In this document: piece after piece, positions 25,801 through 33,622 of the stretch
Layout of the letters: each line of letters starts with the position of its first letter
How positions within the stretch are numbered: position 1 is the first letter of the stretch
DNA from: Prevotella sp. UBA5387
GTDB lineage: Bacteria > Bacteroidota > Bacteroidia > Bacteroidales > Bacteroidaceae
Length of the DNA stretch: 36,805 nt
Direction: 5' to 3'
NCBI GenBank assembly: GCA_002407775.1
Contig: DHOP01000021.1
Coordinates: 1-36,805, forward strand
The notes under the pieces: model-generated
The model's database searches: none
What the model saw: only the letters and a program-made list of their open reading frames with translations
What the model was told of the DNA's origin: nothing
Translations under genes and position numbers: made by a program

Positions 25801-26901
25801 GTCGTTTGTGCCACACCATAAATTCTTCTGCAGATCCTCAGCAATTGTACATACGTCGCCTATGTCAACTGACTTGAAAGCTGTTTGTCCCTTATAGTAA
25901 TAGGCCAAACCGTTCTTGTATGTTCCTATCCACATTGTACCCCATTCATCGGGATAAAGGCATTGTATGGTATTATCGGGCAGCGATCGCGGATTTGCAC
26001 GATCGTTCTTGAAATGTTTGATGGTATTTCCTTGCTCGTCTTGCAGCAGCACACCTTCGTGGTCAGTAGCTATCCATATACGGTTATCTCTATCCTGAAT
26101 AACAGCTTTTACCATCAGATCTATGGTTTTCCAAGTCTTTTTGATGGCATTGAAATAATAAGCCATCTCCCCAGTGTAAACCCAATAGTTGTGAAGGCGG
26201 TCAACAAACACTTGGTACGAGCGATAAGGTTGTGTCACGTTTTGTGGCAGATAACGATTTACCCAAATGACCTGATGTGTATGAGGGTTGAACTTAGCCA
26301 GAGTGCCATCATTGTATGCGATGACAATGCCGTCATTTATTTCCTGTATATCGTTGATTATACCAGTAGGTATTTTTCCGTGTCCTTTGCCTTGAGGCAT
26401 GAAGGAAACTTTGTCAGTAGCGAAATTATAGTAGTAACAGCCAACATTATTCACACTGATCCACAGGTTGCGGTGAACATCCGCATAGACGTATCCTGGG
26501 TCTCCTTTTATACCATGTTGCTTTAACCAACCCTTCGGGTCTCGCATACAGATTTCCGTCTTGGGGTCGAAGATGCTGTAACTATAATTTGATTTTAGCC
26601 ATAGTCGCCCCATGGCATCTTCTAAAATCTCACTGATAATACAGCCTGGAAGCGATTGCTCGTTTCCCAATTGAGTGAAATATGACCTAAAACGGAAGCC
26701 ATCGTACCGGCTAAGACCTAAGACAGTTCCTATCCATAGGAATCCTCTTGAGTCTTTATAAATATAGTTAACCTGGTCCGACGACAAGCCATTGCGTGTC
26801 GTTAGGCTTTGAAAACTAAACTCTTCTGCATGTGAAGGAATTGTAAATAGGCAGAGAAATACGAGTAAGATCCAATTCTTGATATAATTAGGCAAGTGCA
26901 T
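22897..26901 (-). CDS. Hybrid two-component system regulator (HTCS) of the PUL
   Basis: A 1334-residue inner-membrane sensor and transcription factor in one chain. After the signal sequence (MHLPNYIKNWILLVFLCLF) come periplasmic beta-propeller repeats (about 35-665, with repeated GLSRYD, GTYKNGLAYY and GTLGRGLQVY motifs), a Y_Y_Y domain (about 690-765) and one membrane helix (about 775-800). The cytoplasmic part has a histidine kinase with His835 in NHELRTPL, ATP-binding motifs (NLLSNAFKF, DNGIGI, GGSGIGLN), a receiver with Asp1138 in ILTDVMMPEMDG, and an AraC-type helix-turn-helix to the end. It would sense an oligosaccharide and activate susC. The frame extends to a TTG at 26949, but that lies inside a predicted -7 box and would precede the signal peptide by 16 residues, so the ATG at 26901 is chosen. 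Confidence 0.95.
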   Translation of the reverse strand: MHLPNYIKNWILLVFLCLFTIPSHAEEFSFQSLTTRNGLSSDQVNYIYKDSRGFLWIGTVLGLSRYDGFRFRSYFTQLGNEQSLPGCIISEILEDAMGRLWLKSNYSYSIFDPKTEICMRDPKGWLKQHGIKGDPGYVYADVHRNLWISVNNVGCYYYNFATDKVSFMPQGKGHGKIPTGIINDIQEINDGIVIAYNDGTLAKFNPHTHQVIWVNRYLPQNVTQPYRSYQVFVDRLHNYWVYTGEMAYYFNAIKKTWKTIDLMVKAVIQDRDNRIWIATDHEGVLLQDEQGNTIKHFKNDRANPRSLPDNTIQCLYPDEWGTMWIGTYKNGLAYYYKGQTAFKSVDIGDVCTIAEDLQKNLWCGTNDNGIICYSPSRGTTAHYSHAGGQLGSDIVVSSLTARDGSMWLGTYRGGLTHYKNGNFETFRQSKGGLCSDNIWSLAEDSYGNIYIGTLGRGLQVYNPTKRTFRTYDTRNSGLQSDDIFSLSFNPNEDLLIGHSNNFSKLNIHTNRISNYNATHSGKPFSSTVVNQIMCDSRGIIWLATASGLNAYDPKTDQLSVVEVSEAATNAEVEAISEDRHGYIWVSASNIVSRVSVRNENNEWHFYVNSFSESDGLQSRIYNKRSMVLSSDGNIIVGGMEGISFIAPQQITMHKNPAHVLFSGLTLFDHQLAVGEKFNHNVIMEEDLNISRHIELNYNYNAFTIQLASANLSIPETSRFIYRLKGFSNRWLMTSEGQASVTFTNLEPGKYTLEVRTVDYNGVPLSPVSSLTISIKPPFYRSTLAYIIYTILLIALVFYLYKALQRRRKAAQARIELEKEKEIDASKQIFFININHELRTPLTLILSPLASIIREESNDEIRKKLQLIHRNALKLLEMVNQMLDLRRLMVKGEQLKTTHGEVVQFIHSICDQFLELSDKHITLTFYSSMEKLMMDFDRDKLTKIISNLLSNAFKFTPDHGRVDVSLSLENNDTTESKDLVIKVMDNGIGIKDEDKTRIFERFYQAENNHPSGGSGIGLNIVQEYVTLHGGKVHVEDNPGGGAVFILTLPATHSQVEGNEFVESEESVVTDIQGPLSEAKDIETKDQRPKPVVLLVDDSNDFLEFMQSEMEANFTILIAHDGVEALQCVDQEHPDIILTDVMMPEMDGNELCNRLKSDVKTASIPVIMLTARLAEENEIESLKCGADEYITKPFNLDILYMYINKLLKRHNIGSNGKIKPQISRPVITSLDEKLVQNATAYIENQLDNTELSVEMLSESLGMSRVNLYRKLLSATGKTPSEFIRLIRLRHAEQLLMKSQLSISEIAYSVGFSSSRYFSKCYKELYGYLPSQYSQFH

Positions 26902-26946
26902 CGCTACACTGATATTATTTAATAGTTGACTTGATGTTTTATTTAA

Positions 26947-26954
26947 CAAAAGTA
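26947..26954 (-). promoter_or_regulatory. Predicted -7 element of the HTCS gene
   Basis: The minus strand reads TACTTTTG, matching TAnnTTTG, with a T-rich TTTTTC about 21 bp upstream as a weak -33 box. It lies 46 bp before the ATG at 26901, giving a leader of roughly 40 nt. Confidence 0.45.
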
Positions 26955-27269
26955 ATCAATAATTTTATAATAATTGAAAAAGATTTTGAATTTTGTCTTG
27001 TAACAATGTTTTTTCAAATGATTTTTTTGACGGTTTATGGTCGTTAAAATTATAATGAGTCATGGTAAAAGCTAATAGAAAATTAGCAGTTTCGCCACTT
27101 TTTCGCGCTTATTAGAGTTATATTTTCTTTATTTTTAATAATTTGTCAGCTGATTTCTCTTATTTTATCCGATTAAACATTAACTTTGTGGCTTAATTCA
27201 AGAAACCTCTCCTTACGCTAATGTGTGATGGGATTGTTTTAAAAAAGAATATAGGGCTTTTAAGATAGT
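26955..27269. other. Divergent intergenic region between HTCS gene and ffh
   Basis: AT-rich spacer holding the HTCS promoter at its left end and the ffh -7 box at 27181-27188. A small perfect hairpin GCTAAT/ATTAGC (27071-27087, loop AGAAA) is present without a U-run. No small gene is supported. Confidence 0.5.
27181..27188 (+). promoter_or_regulatory. Predicted -7 element of ffh
   Basis: TAACTTTG matches TAnnTTTG and would start an mRNA with a leader of about 75 nt before the ATG at 27270. The nearest -33 candidate, TTTC at 27154-27157, is 23 bp away and weak. Confidence 0.45.
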
Positions 27270-28622
27270 ATGTTTGAGAACTTAACCGATCGTCTTGACC
27301 ATTCCTTCAAAATATTGAAGGGTGAGGGTAAGATCACCGAAATAAATGTCGCCGAGACACTTAAGGACGTGCGCCGAGCATTGCTTGATGCGGATGTTAA
27401 CTTTAAGGTAGCTAAGACATTCACTGATACTGTGAAGCAAAAGGCGTTGGGTATGAATGTACTCACCGCTGTGAAGCCAGGTCAGTTGATGGTGAAGATC
27501 GTGCATGACGAGCTGGCAAAGCTCATGGGTGGTGAAGCCGTTGAGTTACATCTTACAGGTAAACCTGCCATCATCTTGATGTCGGGCTTGCAAGGTTCCG
27601 GTAAGACGACATTCTCAGGCAAGCTCGCCAACATGCTTAAGACCAAACAACGCAAGACCCCTTTACTTGTTGCTTGTGACGTTTATCGTCCCGCTGCCAT
27701 CCAACAACTTAATGTTGTAGGTGAGCAAATCGGTGTGCCCGTCTATATGGAGGAGGGCAACAAGAATGTAAACGAGATTGCTCTTCATGCCGTTCAACAA
27801 GCTAAGGCTAAGGGAAACGATGTAGTTATCATCGATACAGCTGGCCGCTTGGCTGTTGATGAGAGCATGATGAATGAAATAGCATCCCTTAAACAGACTG
27901 TCAATCCAGACGAAACACTATTCGTTGTTGACTCTATGACAGGCCAGGATGCTGTGAACACTGCCAAGGAATTTAACGATAGACTTAATTTCGATGGTGT
28001 TGTGCTCACAAAACTAGATGGTGACACACGTGGTGGTGCTGCGCTTTCTATTCGCACGGTGGTCACTAAGCCAATTAAATTCATTGGTACAGGTGAGAAG
28101 ATGGAAGCCATTGATGTCTTTCATCCTAATCGTATGGCCGACCGAATACTCGGTATGGGTGATGTCGTGTCCTTGGTGGAGCGTGCTCAGGAGCAATTCG
28201 ACGAGGAGGAAGCTAAGCGTCTTCAAAAGAAGATTCAGAAGAATAAATTCGACTTCAATGATTTCTTAGGTCAGATAGAGCAAATCAAAAAGATGGGCAA
28301 CCTGAAGGATTTGGCTTCTATGATACCTGGCGTAGGCAAGGCTATCAAGGACGTAGATATCGATGATAATGCTTTCAAAAATATCGAAGCCATCATTCAT
28401 AGCATGACACCTAAAGAGAGAACTACCCCGGAAGTACTCAATCAGGGTCGTCGAATGAGAATCGCCAAGGGGTCTGGCACCAGCATCCAGGAAGTTAACC
28501 GTCTTGTTAAGCAGTTTGACCAAACACGCAAGATGATGAAGATGGTTACAGGTAACCAGATGAAATCGATGATGGCGAACATGAAGAATATGAAGGGTGG
28601 CATGCCTGGCATGGGAGCCTGA
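27270..28622 (+). CDS. ffh: Signal recognition particle protein Ffh (SRP54)
   Basis: A 450-residue GTPase that binds signal sequences of nascent membrane proteins and, with SRP RNA and FtsY, targets ribosomes to the membrane. The N domain (1-85) precedes the G domain with P-loop GLQGSGKTT (about 106-114), ACDVYRPAAIQQL, DTAGR, TKLDGDTRGGAAL and GTGEK. The Met-rich M domain follows (about 325-450), ending GGMPGMGA, with the RNA-binding SGT segment (KGSGTSIQEVN). It is full length and intact. folD follows after 20 bp on the same strand and is probably co-transcribed. The SRP RNA gene was not found in this window. Confidence 0.98.
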   Translation: MFENLTDRLDHSFKILKGEGKITEINVAETLKDVRRALLDADVNFKVAKTFTDTVKQKALGMNVLTAVKPGQLMVKIVHDELAKLMGGEAVELHLTGKPAIILMSGLQGSGKTTFSGKLANMLKTKQRKTPLLVACDVYRPAAIQQLNVVGEQIGVPVYMEEGNKNVNEIALHAVQQAKAKGNDVVIIDTAGRLAVDESMMNEIASLKQTVNPDETLFVVDSMTGQDAVNTAKEFNDRLNFDGVVLTKLDGDTRGGAALSIRTVVTKPIKFIGTGEKMEAIDVFHPNRMADRILGMGDVVSLVERAQEQFDEEEAKRLQKKIQKNKFDFNDFLGQIEQIKKMGNLKDLASMIPGVGKAIKDVDIDDNAFKNIEAIIHSMTPKERTTPEVLNQGRRMRIAKGSGTSIQEVNRLVKQFDQTRKMMKMVTGNQMKSMMANMKNMKGGMPGMGA

Positions 28623-28642
28623 TAAAGATAATAAACAGAGCA

Positions 28643-29527
28643 ATGGCATATACAATAATAGATGGCAAGGCAACCTCTGTAATCATCAAACAGCAGATTG
28701 CTGATGAGGTGAAACAGATCATGGCAGAAGGCGGAAAGCAACCACATTTGGCAGCTGTTCTTGTTGGCCATGACGGTGGGTCAGAGACCTATGTCAAGAA
28801 CAAGGTTATATCTTGCGAACAATGTGGATTCAAATCTACTCTCATTCGCTTCGAAGAAGATGTAACAGAGGAAGAATTATTGCAATGCGTTCAAAAGCTC
28901 AATGAGGACACGGATATAGATGGCTTTATTGTTCAGTTGCCATTGCCACGACATATTGATGAGCAAAAGATCATCATGGCAATTGATTACCGTAAGGATG
29001 TCGATGGCTTCCATCCAATCAACGTTGGACGACTAGCGATAGGACTGCCATGCTTTGTTTCTGCTACTCCTTTTGGCATCTTGACTTTATTGCAGCATTA
29101 TAATATTGAAACTTCTGGTAAGAAGTGTGTCATTCTAGGCCGTAGTAACATTGTGGGAAAGCCGATGTCCCAGCTTATGATTGATAAGAAAAGAGGTGAT
29201 GCCACTGTAACGGTATGTCATTCACACTCTGCCAATCTTAAGCAGGAATGCCAAGAGGCCGATATCATTATTGCTGCCATAGGAAAGCCAAACTTCGTTA
29301 CCTCAGATATGGTAAAGGAAGGAGCTGTTGTCATCGATGTAGGTACAACTCGTGTTCCTGATGCTACCAAGAAGAGTGGGTTCCGTTTAAACGGTGACGT
29401 TAAGTTTGACGAAGTAGCGCCGAAGTGCTCATATATTTCACCTGTACCAGGTGGCGTGGGTCCCATGACCATCTGCTCATTGATGAAGAATACTCTTTCA
29501 GCAGCAAAAAAAGAATTTTATAGATAA
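28643..29527 (+). CDS. folD: FolD, methylene-THF dehydrogenase/cyclohydrolase
   Basis: A 294-residue bifunctional cytoplasmic enzyme. It oxidises 5,10-methylene-tetrahydrofolate with NADP and hydrolyses the product to 10-formyl-tetrahydrofolate for purine and formyl-Met synthesis. The active-site residues known from E. coli FolD fall at the same positions: Tyr50 and Lys54 (TYVKNK), Gln98 (VQLPLP) and Asp121 (KDVDGFHP). The nucleotide site is ILGRSNIVGKPM, and the late PVPGGVGPMT motif is intact. It lies 20 bp after ffh and is followed by a strong intrinsic terminator. Confidence 0.98.
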   Translation: MAYTIIDGKATSVIIKQQIADEVKQIMAEGGKQPHLAAVLVGHDGGSETYVKNKVISCEQCGFKSTLIRFEEDVTEEELLQCVQKLNEDTDIDGFIVQLPLPRHIDEQKIIMAIDYRKDVDGFHPINVGRLAIGLPCFVSATPFGILTLLQHYNIETSGKKCVILGRSNIVGKPMSQLMIDKKRGDATVTVCHSHSANLKQECQEADIIIAAIGKPNFVTSDMVKEGAVVIDVGTTRVPDATKKSGFRLNGDVKFDEVAPKCSYISPVPGGVGPMTICSLMKNTLSAAKKEFYR

Positions 29528-29572
29528 TAATACTCATGATAACTTGATTTTTTATAACTCTCTAATTTGGGA

Positions 29573-29602
29573 ACAGGTCGCAGTGATGCGGCCTGTTTTT
29601 TT
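29573..29602 (+). terminator. Intrinsic terminator of ffh-folD
   Basis: A 10-bp stem ACAGGTCGCA/TGCGGCCTGT (one G-T pair) with loop GTGA, directly followed by seven T. Confidence 0.9.
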
Positions 29603-29633
29603 GTTCTGATTGGGTGTTTTCTTGCACTTATTC

Positions 29634-29664
29634 TTTGTGTTTAGCCTTATAATGGGTATCTTTG
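29634..29664 (+). promoter_or_regulatory. Predicted promoter of the GH51 gene
   Basis: TTTG at 29634-29637 and TATCTTTG at 29657-29664 (then CA) are 19 bp apart, a near-consensus Bacteroidota promoter. The leader would be about 20 nt. The good -33 box suggests expression without an obligatory activator. Confidence 0.65.
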
Positions 29665-29689
29665 CAGGGCACATCAATACTACCTTTTT

Positions 29690-32227
29690 ATGAAAAGAAC
29701 CTATCTTTTGCTGTCAACCATTGCTTTGGCATTATGTACTCAGGCACAGACAGTGGAGTCTGCTTGTCAAATTTTCGGTAACGACACTACTTGTCAAATT
29801 TTTGTTTATTCCCCCGGAGAAAAGGATGGGCTCCAAGTAGCCTACCTCACTGAAAATCAGACTTGGCAGAATGTTGGTCGTCTTTGTAATTCAGACTATG
29901 CCCAATGGGGATCGGAGAAAAAGATGTACGACCCATATGTGGTCCATGCTAATGATGGTACGTGGCGCCTTGTATTTGCAGTCAATGACTATTCGCCTTG
30001 TTTCGCTGCTGCCTATAGTGAGGACTTAGTGACTTGGAGACCCCAGGATTATCCTCGTATGGCCGAGAAGGGCGTTTCAGAGCCGATTATGTTTCAGATG
30101 GACGATGGTACTTTCGATATCTATTTTAAAGCCAAAGACGGAACCCATCGCTATGTTCAAGGCAGCGAAGATTTCAGGAGTTTCAAGGAATCTTCCGATC
30201 CCAGTACTATCGATGCGATTGCTTGGTTGCGTGATACGGCAACTGTAGCAGGCAAAAATCAAAAGGGAAACTTATTCGATGTGCCAAAGGTGCATTTGGA
30301 TTATATTCGAAAGTATTTTAGTGTAATGGCTCAAGAGGATGAGTTGAATAGCGAGACCATGCGTGACGACGCAAAGCGCTTTGCCTCAATAGGTAACAAT
30401 GTCAATGCTACGCTTACGGTAAACACTGAAAAGACCAAAGGCATCAGTAATATGTTGATGGGAGCTTTTTTTGAGGATATTAGCTATGCTGCAGATGGTG
30501 GCCTCTATGCTGAGTTAGTACAAAACCGTGATTTCGAATATTCCGCAGATGACAGGCGCGAATGGAATGCTACTACCGCTTGGCAATCCAATAAGCCAAT
30601 TGTGGTGAAGACTGACATTCCATTAAGTAAGAATAATCCTCATTATGTAGTTCTTGCCCAGCGTGACACCTTATATAATAAAGGATGGGATGGTATTACA
30701 GCAAAACCAACCAATGCTTTTGACTTTTCCGTTTATTTGAGAAATGAGAATTCTGAAAAGAATCAGGTATTAGTGGCACTGATAAATGATAAAGGTGAAG
30801 TCGTAGCCGATGCCAAAATCAAGGCCATGGGACAAGGTTGGAACCGTTATTTCGTCCGTCTTGAAGTCAATAAGAAAGCAATTAAAAGTAATGTGCGCCT
30901 CGTACTTGTACCCCAGAAACAAGGCAGTGTAGCAATTGATATGGTAAGCCTTTTCCCGGAAAAGACTTTCAAGGGGCATGGATTACGTGTAGATTTGGCT
31001 GAGGCTATAGCTGCTATGAAGCCAAAATTCGTACGTTTCCCCGGCGGTTGTATGTCTCATGGTCAAGGTCTATCCAATATTTACCATTGGTATGAGTCTG
31101 TTGGACCATGGCAGGATCGTATGCCAGCAAAGAACATTTGGAACTATCATCAGACACGGGGCTTGGGATTCTATGAGTATTTCCAGTTTTGTGAGGATAT
31201 TGGTGCTGAGGCATTGCCAGTATTGGCAGCTGGAGTACCCTGTCAGAATAGCACTCCGGACAAGGATGGTATGGGTGGACAGCAATGTGGTATACCAAGG
31301 GAGGACATGCCAGCTTACTGCCAAGAGCTTCTTAATCTCATCGATTGGGCCAATGGTGACCCCGCTACGTCAAAATGGGCTAAGATGCGTGCCGATGCAG
31401 GGCACCCAGCCCCGTTTAACATGAAATACATCGGTATTGGCAACGAGGACATCATTTCTACGGTGTTTGAGGAGCGATACGAGATGATTTGTAAAGCGAT
31501 TAAAGAGAAATACCCTAATATAATCGTTTGCGGAACAGTAGGACCGTTCCACGATCCATCGGCAGATTATATTGAAGGGTGGAAATTTGCCAAAGCACAT
31601 AGCGACATTATAGATATGGTAGATGAACATTACTATGAATCGACCGGATGGTTCATGCATCATCAAGACTACTATGATGACTATGACAGAAAGGCGCCGA
31701 AGGTTTATCTCGGTGAGTGGGCTTCCAGGACACGTACTTACGAGAGTGCATTAGCAGAAGCTATGCATCTTTGCTCTTTGGAACGTAACGGTGATGTGGT
31801 TGCAATGTCAAGCTATGCACCTTTGCTTTGCAAGGAGGGCCACCACAATTGGAACCCCGACCTTATCTATTTTAATAACGATACTATTACTTCTCTAACT
31901 CCGAGTTACGAAGTACAGCGTATATGGGGTAATAGTGTTGGTGACCAATATGTCTCTTCGCATATCGATATAGATGAAAACTTACGCTATCGAGTAGCTT
32001 CAAGCGTAGTGAAAGACAGAAAGAGTGGAAAGACATATATAAAGTTGGTCAATGCTCTCCCTTCTCAAGTCACTCTCAAAGTTCAGGGAATTGTTATCCC
32101 TGATGGTGCATCACAAGAAGAATATATAGGAAAAGTAACTGACAGGAAAGTCTCCTCAGTCAAGGGAAAGTCGTCTGGAAGAATTCAATCTCTCCCCCCT
32201 TACAGTGTAAGGATTATTGAGATTTAA
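29690..32227 (+). CDS. GH51 alpha-L-arabinofuranosidase with N-terminal GH43-like domain
   Basis: An 845-residue exported retaining enzyme that removes arabinofuranosyl side chains from plant glycans. It has a signal peptide (MKRTYLLLSTIALALCTQAQ). Residues about 25-185 resemble part of a GH43-type propeller (MYDPYVVHANDGTWRLVF, SEPIMFQMDDGTFDIYF). The GH51 part starts near 250 (MLMGAFFEDISYAADGGLYAE), with the acid/base Glu586 in GIGNEDI and the nucleophile Glu676 in YLGEWAS. A beta-sandwich closes the protein. It lies outside the HTCS-SusCD operon, beyond ffh-folD, on the other strand, with its own promoter and terminator. It may serve the same substrate, but shared regulation is not shown by sequence. 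Confidence 0.93.
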   Translation: MKRTYLLLSTIALALCTQAQTVESACQIFGNDTTCQIFVYSPGEKDGLQVAYLTENQTWQNVGRLCNSDYAQWGSEKKMYDPYVVHANDGTWRLVFAVNDYSPCFAAAYSEDLVTWRPQDYPRMAEKGVSEPIMFQMDDGTFDIYFKAKDGTHRYVQGSEDFRSFKESSDPSTIDAIAWLRDTATVAGKNQKGNLFDVPKVHLDYIRKYFSVMAQEDELNSETMRDDAKRFASIGNNVNATLTVNTEKTKGISNMLMGAFFEDISYAADGGLYAELVQNRDFEYSADDRREWNATTAWQSNKPIVVKTDIPLSKNNPHYVVLAQRDTLYNKGWDGITAKPTNAFDFSVYLRNENSEKNQVLVALINDKGEVVADAKIKAMGQGWNRYFVRLEVNKKAIKSNVRLVLVPQKQGSVAIDMVSLFPEKTFKGHGLRVDLAEAIAAMKPKFVRFPGGCMSHGQGLSNIYHWYESVGPWQDRMPAKNIWNYHQTRGLGFYEYFQFCEDIGAEALPVLAAGVPCQNSTPDKDGMGGQQCGIPREDMPAYCQELLNLIDWANGDPATSKWAKMRADAGHPAPFNMKYIGIGNEDIISTVFEERYEMICKAIKEKYPNIIVCGTVGPFHDPSADYIEGWKFAKAHSDIIDMVDEHYYESTGWFMHHQDYYDDYDRKAPKVYLGEWASRTRTYESALAEAMHLCSLERNGDVVAMSSYAPLLCKEGHHNWNPDLIYFNNDTITSLTPSYEVQRIWGNSVGDQYVSSHIDIDENLRYRVASSVVKDRKSGKTYIKLVNALPSQVTLKVQGIVIPDGASQEEYIGKVTDRKVSSVKGKSSGRIQSLPPYSVRIIEI

Positions 32228-32240
32228 AAAACTTTATCGT

Positions 32241-32275
32241 ACTGCGCCAATATCAATGTATTGGCGCAGTTTTTT
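32241..32275 (+). terminator. Intrinsic terminator of the GH51 gene
   Basis: A 12-bp perfect stem ACTGCGCCAATA/TATTGGCGCAGT with a six-base loop, followed by a T-run. Confidence 0.92.
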
Positions 32276-32367
32276 GTTTTGAATACTTTCATTTTGGTTA
32301 ATAATTTGGAATTTTGTCTTGTTATATATCAATAAAACTATAATATTTTCTTTTTAACAGTTAAATA

Positions 32368-32399
32368 TTTGGCCATATCGTTTTTTTTGACTTAATTTG
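32368..32399 (+). promoter_or_regulatory. Predicted promoter of the ompA-like gene
   Basis: TTTG at 32368-32371 and TTAATTTG (then CA) at 32392-32399, separated by 20 bp. The -7 box differs from TAnnTTTG only at its second base. The leader would be about 42 nt. Confidence 0.6.
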
Positions 32400-32448
32400 C
32401 ACATTGTAAACAGATAACATCATTTAAATAATATTAATCTAAGAGAGT

Positions 32449-33231
32449 ATGAAGAAGTTATTTACTATGTTGGCTGCCGCTATGATGGCAACCACAATGT
32501 CAGCTCAAACCGTTACAGAAAGTGGTACTTTCGATAATTTTTACATTGGAATCAATGGTGGCGTTGCTACCAAAACTACCGGTCATTCATGGATGAAGGG
32601 TTTGAACCCTAACGCTGGTCTTCGCATCGGCCGTTACTTCACACCTGTATTTGGTCTCGCAGTTGAGAGCAATGCATACTTCGCAAACAAGCCTTGGGAG
32701 TCAGTTGGTACAACTGTTCGCGCATTGAACACAAGCCTTCTTGGTACTGTGAACTTGAGCAACTGGTTCGGTGGTTATAAGGGTGAGCCACGCTCATTTG
32801 AGGTTAGTGCAATTTATGGTCTTGGTTGGGGTCATGTATTTGGTCAGGCAAGTCGCTATGTTGGCTCTGATTTCAATATGACAAGTGCTGAGAATGCAAC
32901 TGCAGGAAACCAAAACATCGTGAAGACCAATAGCCTGACTTCAAAGGCAGGTATTGACTTCGCTTTCAATCTTGGTGAGGCAAAAGCATGGCAGATTTAC
33001 ATTGAGCCAGCTGTGATCTGGGGTCTCAATGGTTTTGGAAATGATGCTGTTGCTTACAACGTGAACAAGTCTTTCGTCCAGTTGAACGCAGGTTTGGTTT
33101 ATAAGTTCAAGAACTCTAACGGCACACACAACTTCACCATCGCACAGCTCCGCGATCAGAGTGAGATCGATGCCCTAACTCTACCATCAACGACCTTCGC
33201 AACGAGCTTGCAAAGAAGCCTAAGGAAGTGA
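32449..33231 (+). CDS. OmpA-family protein, N-terminal barrel part (frameshifted)
   Basis: This frame encodes a signal peptide (MKKLFTMLAAAMMATTMSAQ) and an outer-membrane beta-barrel to about residue 235. The sequence is homologous-looking up to DQSEIDAL (codon ending near 33177), then turns into an unrelated tail (TLPSTTFATSLQ) and stops at 33231. The next frame, read from 33177, continues sensibly as NSTINDLRNELAKKPKEV into the OmpA domain at 33228-33554. Adding one base near 33175-33177 restores a 368-residue protein. Codon use is strongly biased, as in abundant envelope proteins. It is either a sequencing error, a recent mutation, or (less likely) recoding. Confidence 0.85.
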   Translation: MKKLFTMLAAAMMATTMSAQTVTESGTFDNFYIGINGGVATKTTGHSWMKGLNPNAGLRIGRYFTPVFGLAVESNAYFANKPWESVGTTVRALNTSLLGTVNLSNWFGGYKGEPRSFEVSAIYGLGWGHVFGQASRYVGSDFNMTSAENATAGNQNIVKTNSLTSKAGIDFAFNLGEAKAWQIYIEPAVIWGLNGFGNDAVAYNVNKSFVQLNAGLVYKFKNSNGTHNFTIAQLRDQSEIDALTLPSTTFATSLQRSLRK

Positions 33232-33554
33232 TCAAGGAAGTGGTTAAAGAGGTTCCTACTCAGCAGGAAGTAAAGGTTGAAAACCTTGTATTCGTTACTT
33301 TCGCACAGGGAAAATCAGAGTTGACTAAAGAAGCAAAGAAGTGTCTTGATGCAGTTCAGTCTGGCAGCAAGGTGCAGATTGTAGGTACAGCATCTCCAGA
33401 GGGAAGCAAGGAAATCAACGATAAGCTTTCACAGGCTCGTGCTGATGTAGTTGCTAGCTATCTGAAGACTAAGGGTGTGAATGTGGATGAGGCTACTGGC
33501 AAGGGCGTTCAGGGCAATACATCTAACCGCTTGGCTGTTGTTTACGTGAAGTAA
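33228..33554 (+). CDS. OmpA-like peptidoglycan-binding domain, C-terminal part (frameshifted)
   Basis: A 108-residue C-terminal fragment of the OmpA-family protein. It holds a complete OmpA-like domain: VFVTFAQGKSELT, then GTASPEGSKEINDKLSQARADVVASYL and NRLAVVYV. This domain normally binds peptidoglycan. The ASPEG variant of the usual TD motif is common in Bacteroidales. The GTG start overlaps the upstream stop as GTGA, so re-initiation is possible, but the product would lack a signal peptide and could not reach the periplasm. I therefore read it as the 3' half of one gene. Confidence 0.8.
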   Translation: MIKEVVKEVPTQQEVKVENLVFVTFAQGKSELTKEAKKCLDAVQSGSKVQIVGTASPEGSKEINDKLSQARADVVASYLKTKGVNVDEATGKGVQGNTSNRLAVVYVK

Positions 33555-33590
33555 TATCACAAGAACATAATAAGATATTAAACATATTAT

Positions 33591-33622
33591 AGGGATGTAC
33601 CTTAATGGTACATCCCTTTTTT
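33591..33622 (+). terminator. Intrinsic terminator of the ompA-like gene
   Basis: An 11-bp perfect stem AGGGATGTACC/GGTACATCCCT with loop TTAAT and a run of six T. Confidence 0.93.

Noticed and set aside
25885..26526. 213-codon open frame on the plus strand
   Set aside because: It lies wholly antisense to the HTCS propeller region, has low-complexity Ile/Ser/Tyr-rich content and matches no family. It is a shadow of the real gene.
26902..26949. N-terminal extension of the HTCS to a TTG at 26949
   Set aside because: The TTG lies within a predicted -7 element (TACTTTTG), and the extension would bury the signal peptide 16 residues in.
33228..33231. GTGA overlap as evidence for two genuine coupled genes
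   Set aside because: The downstream product would be an OmpA domain without a signal peptide, and the frame upstream of the GTG continues the OmpA linker back to 33177. A split gene is the simpler reading.
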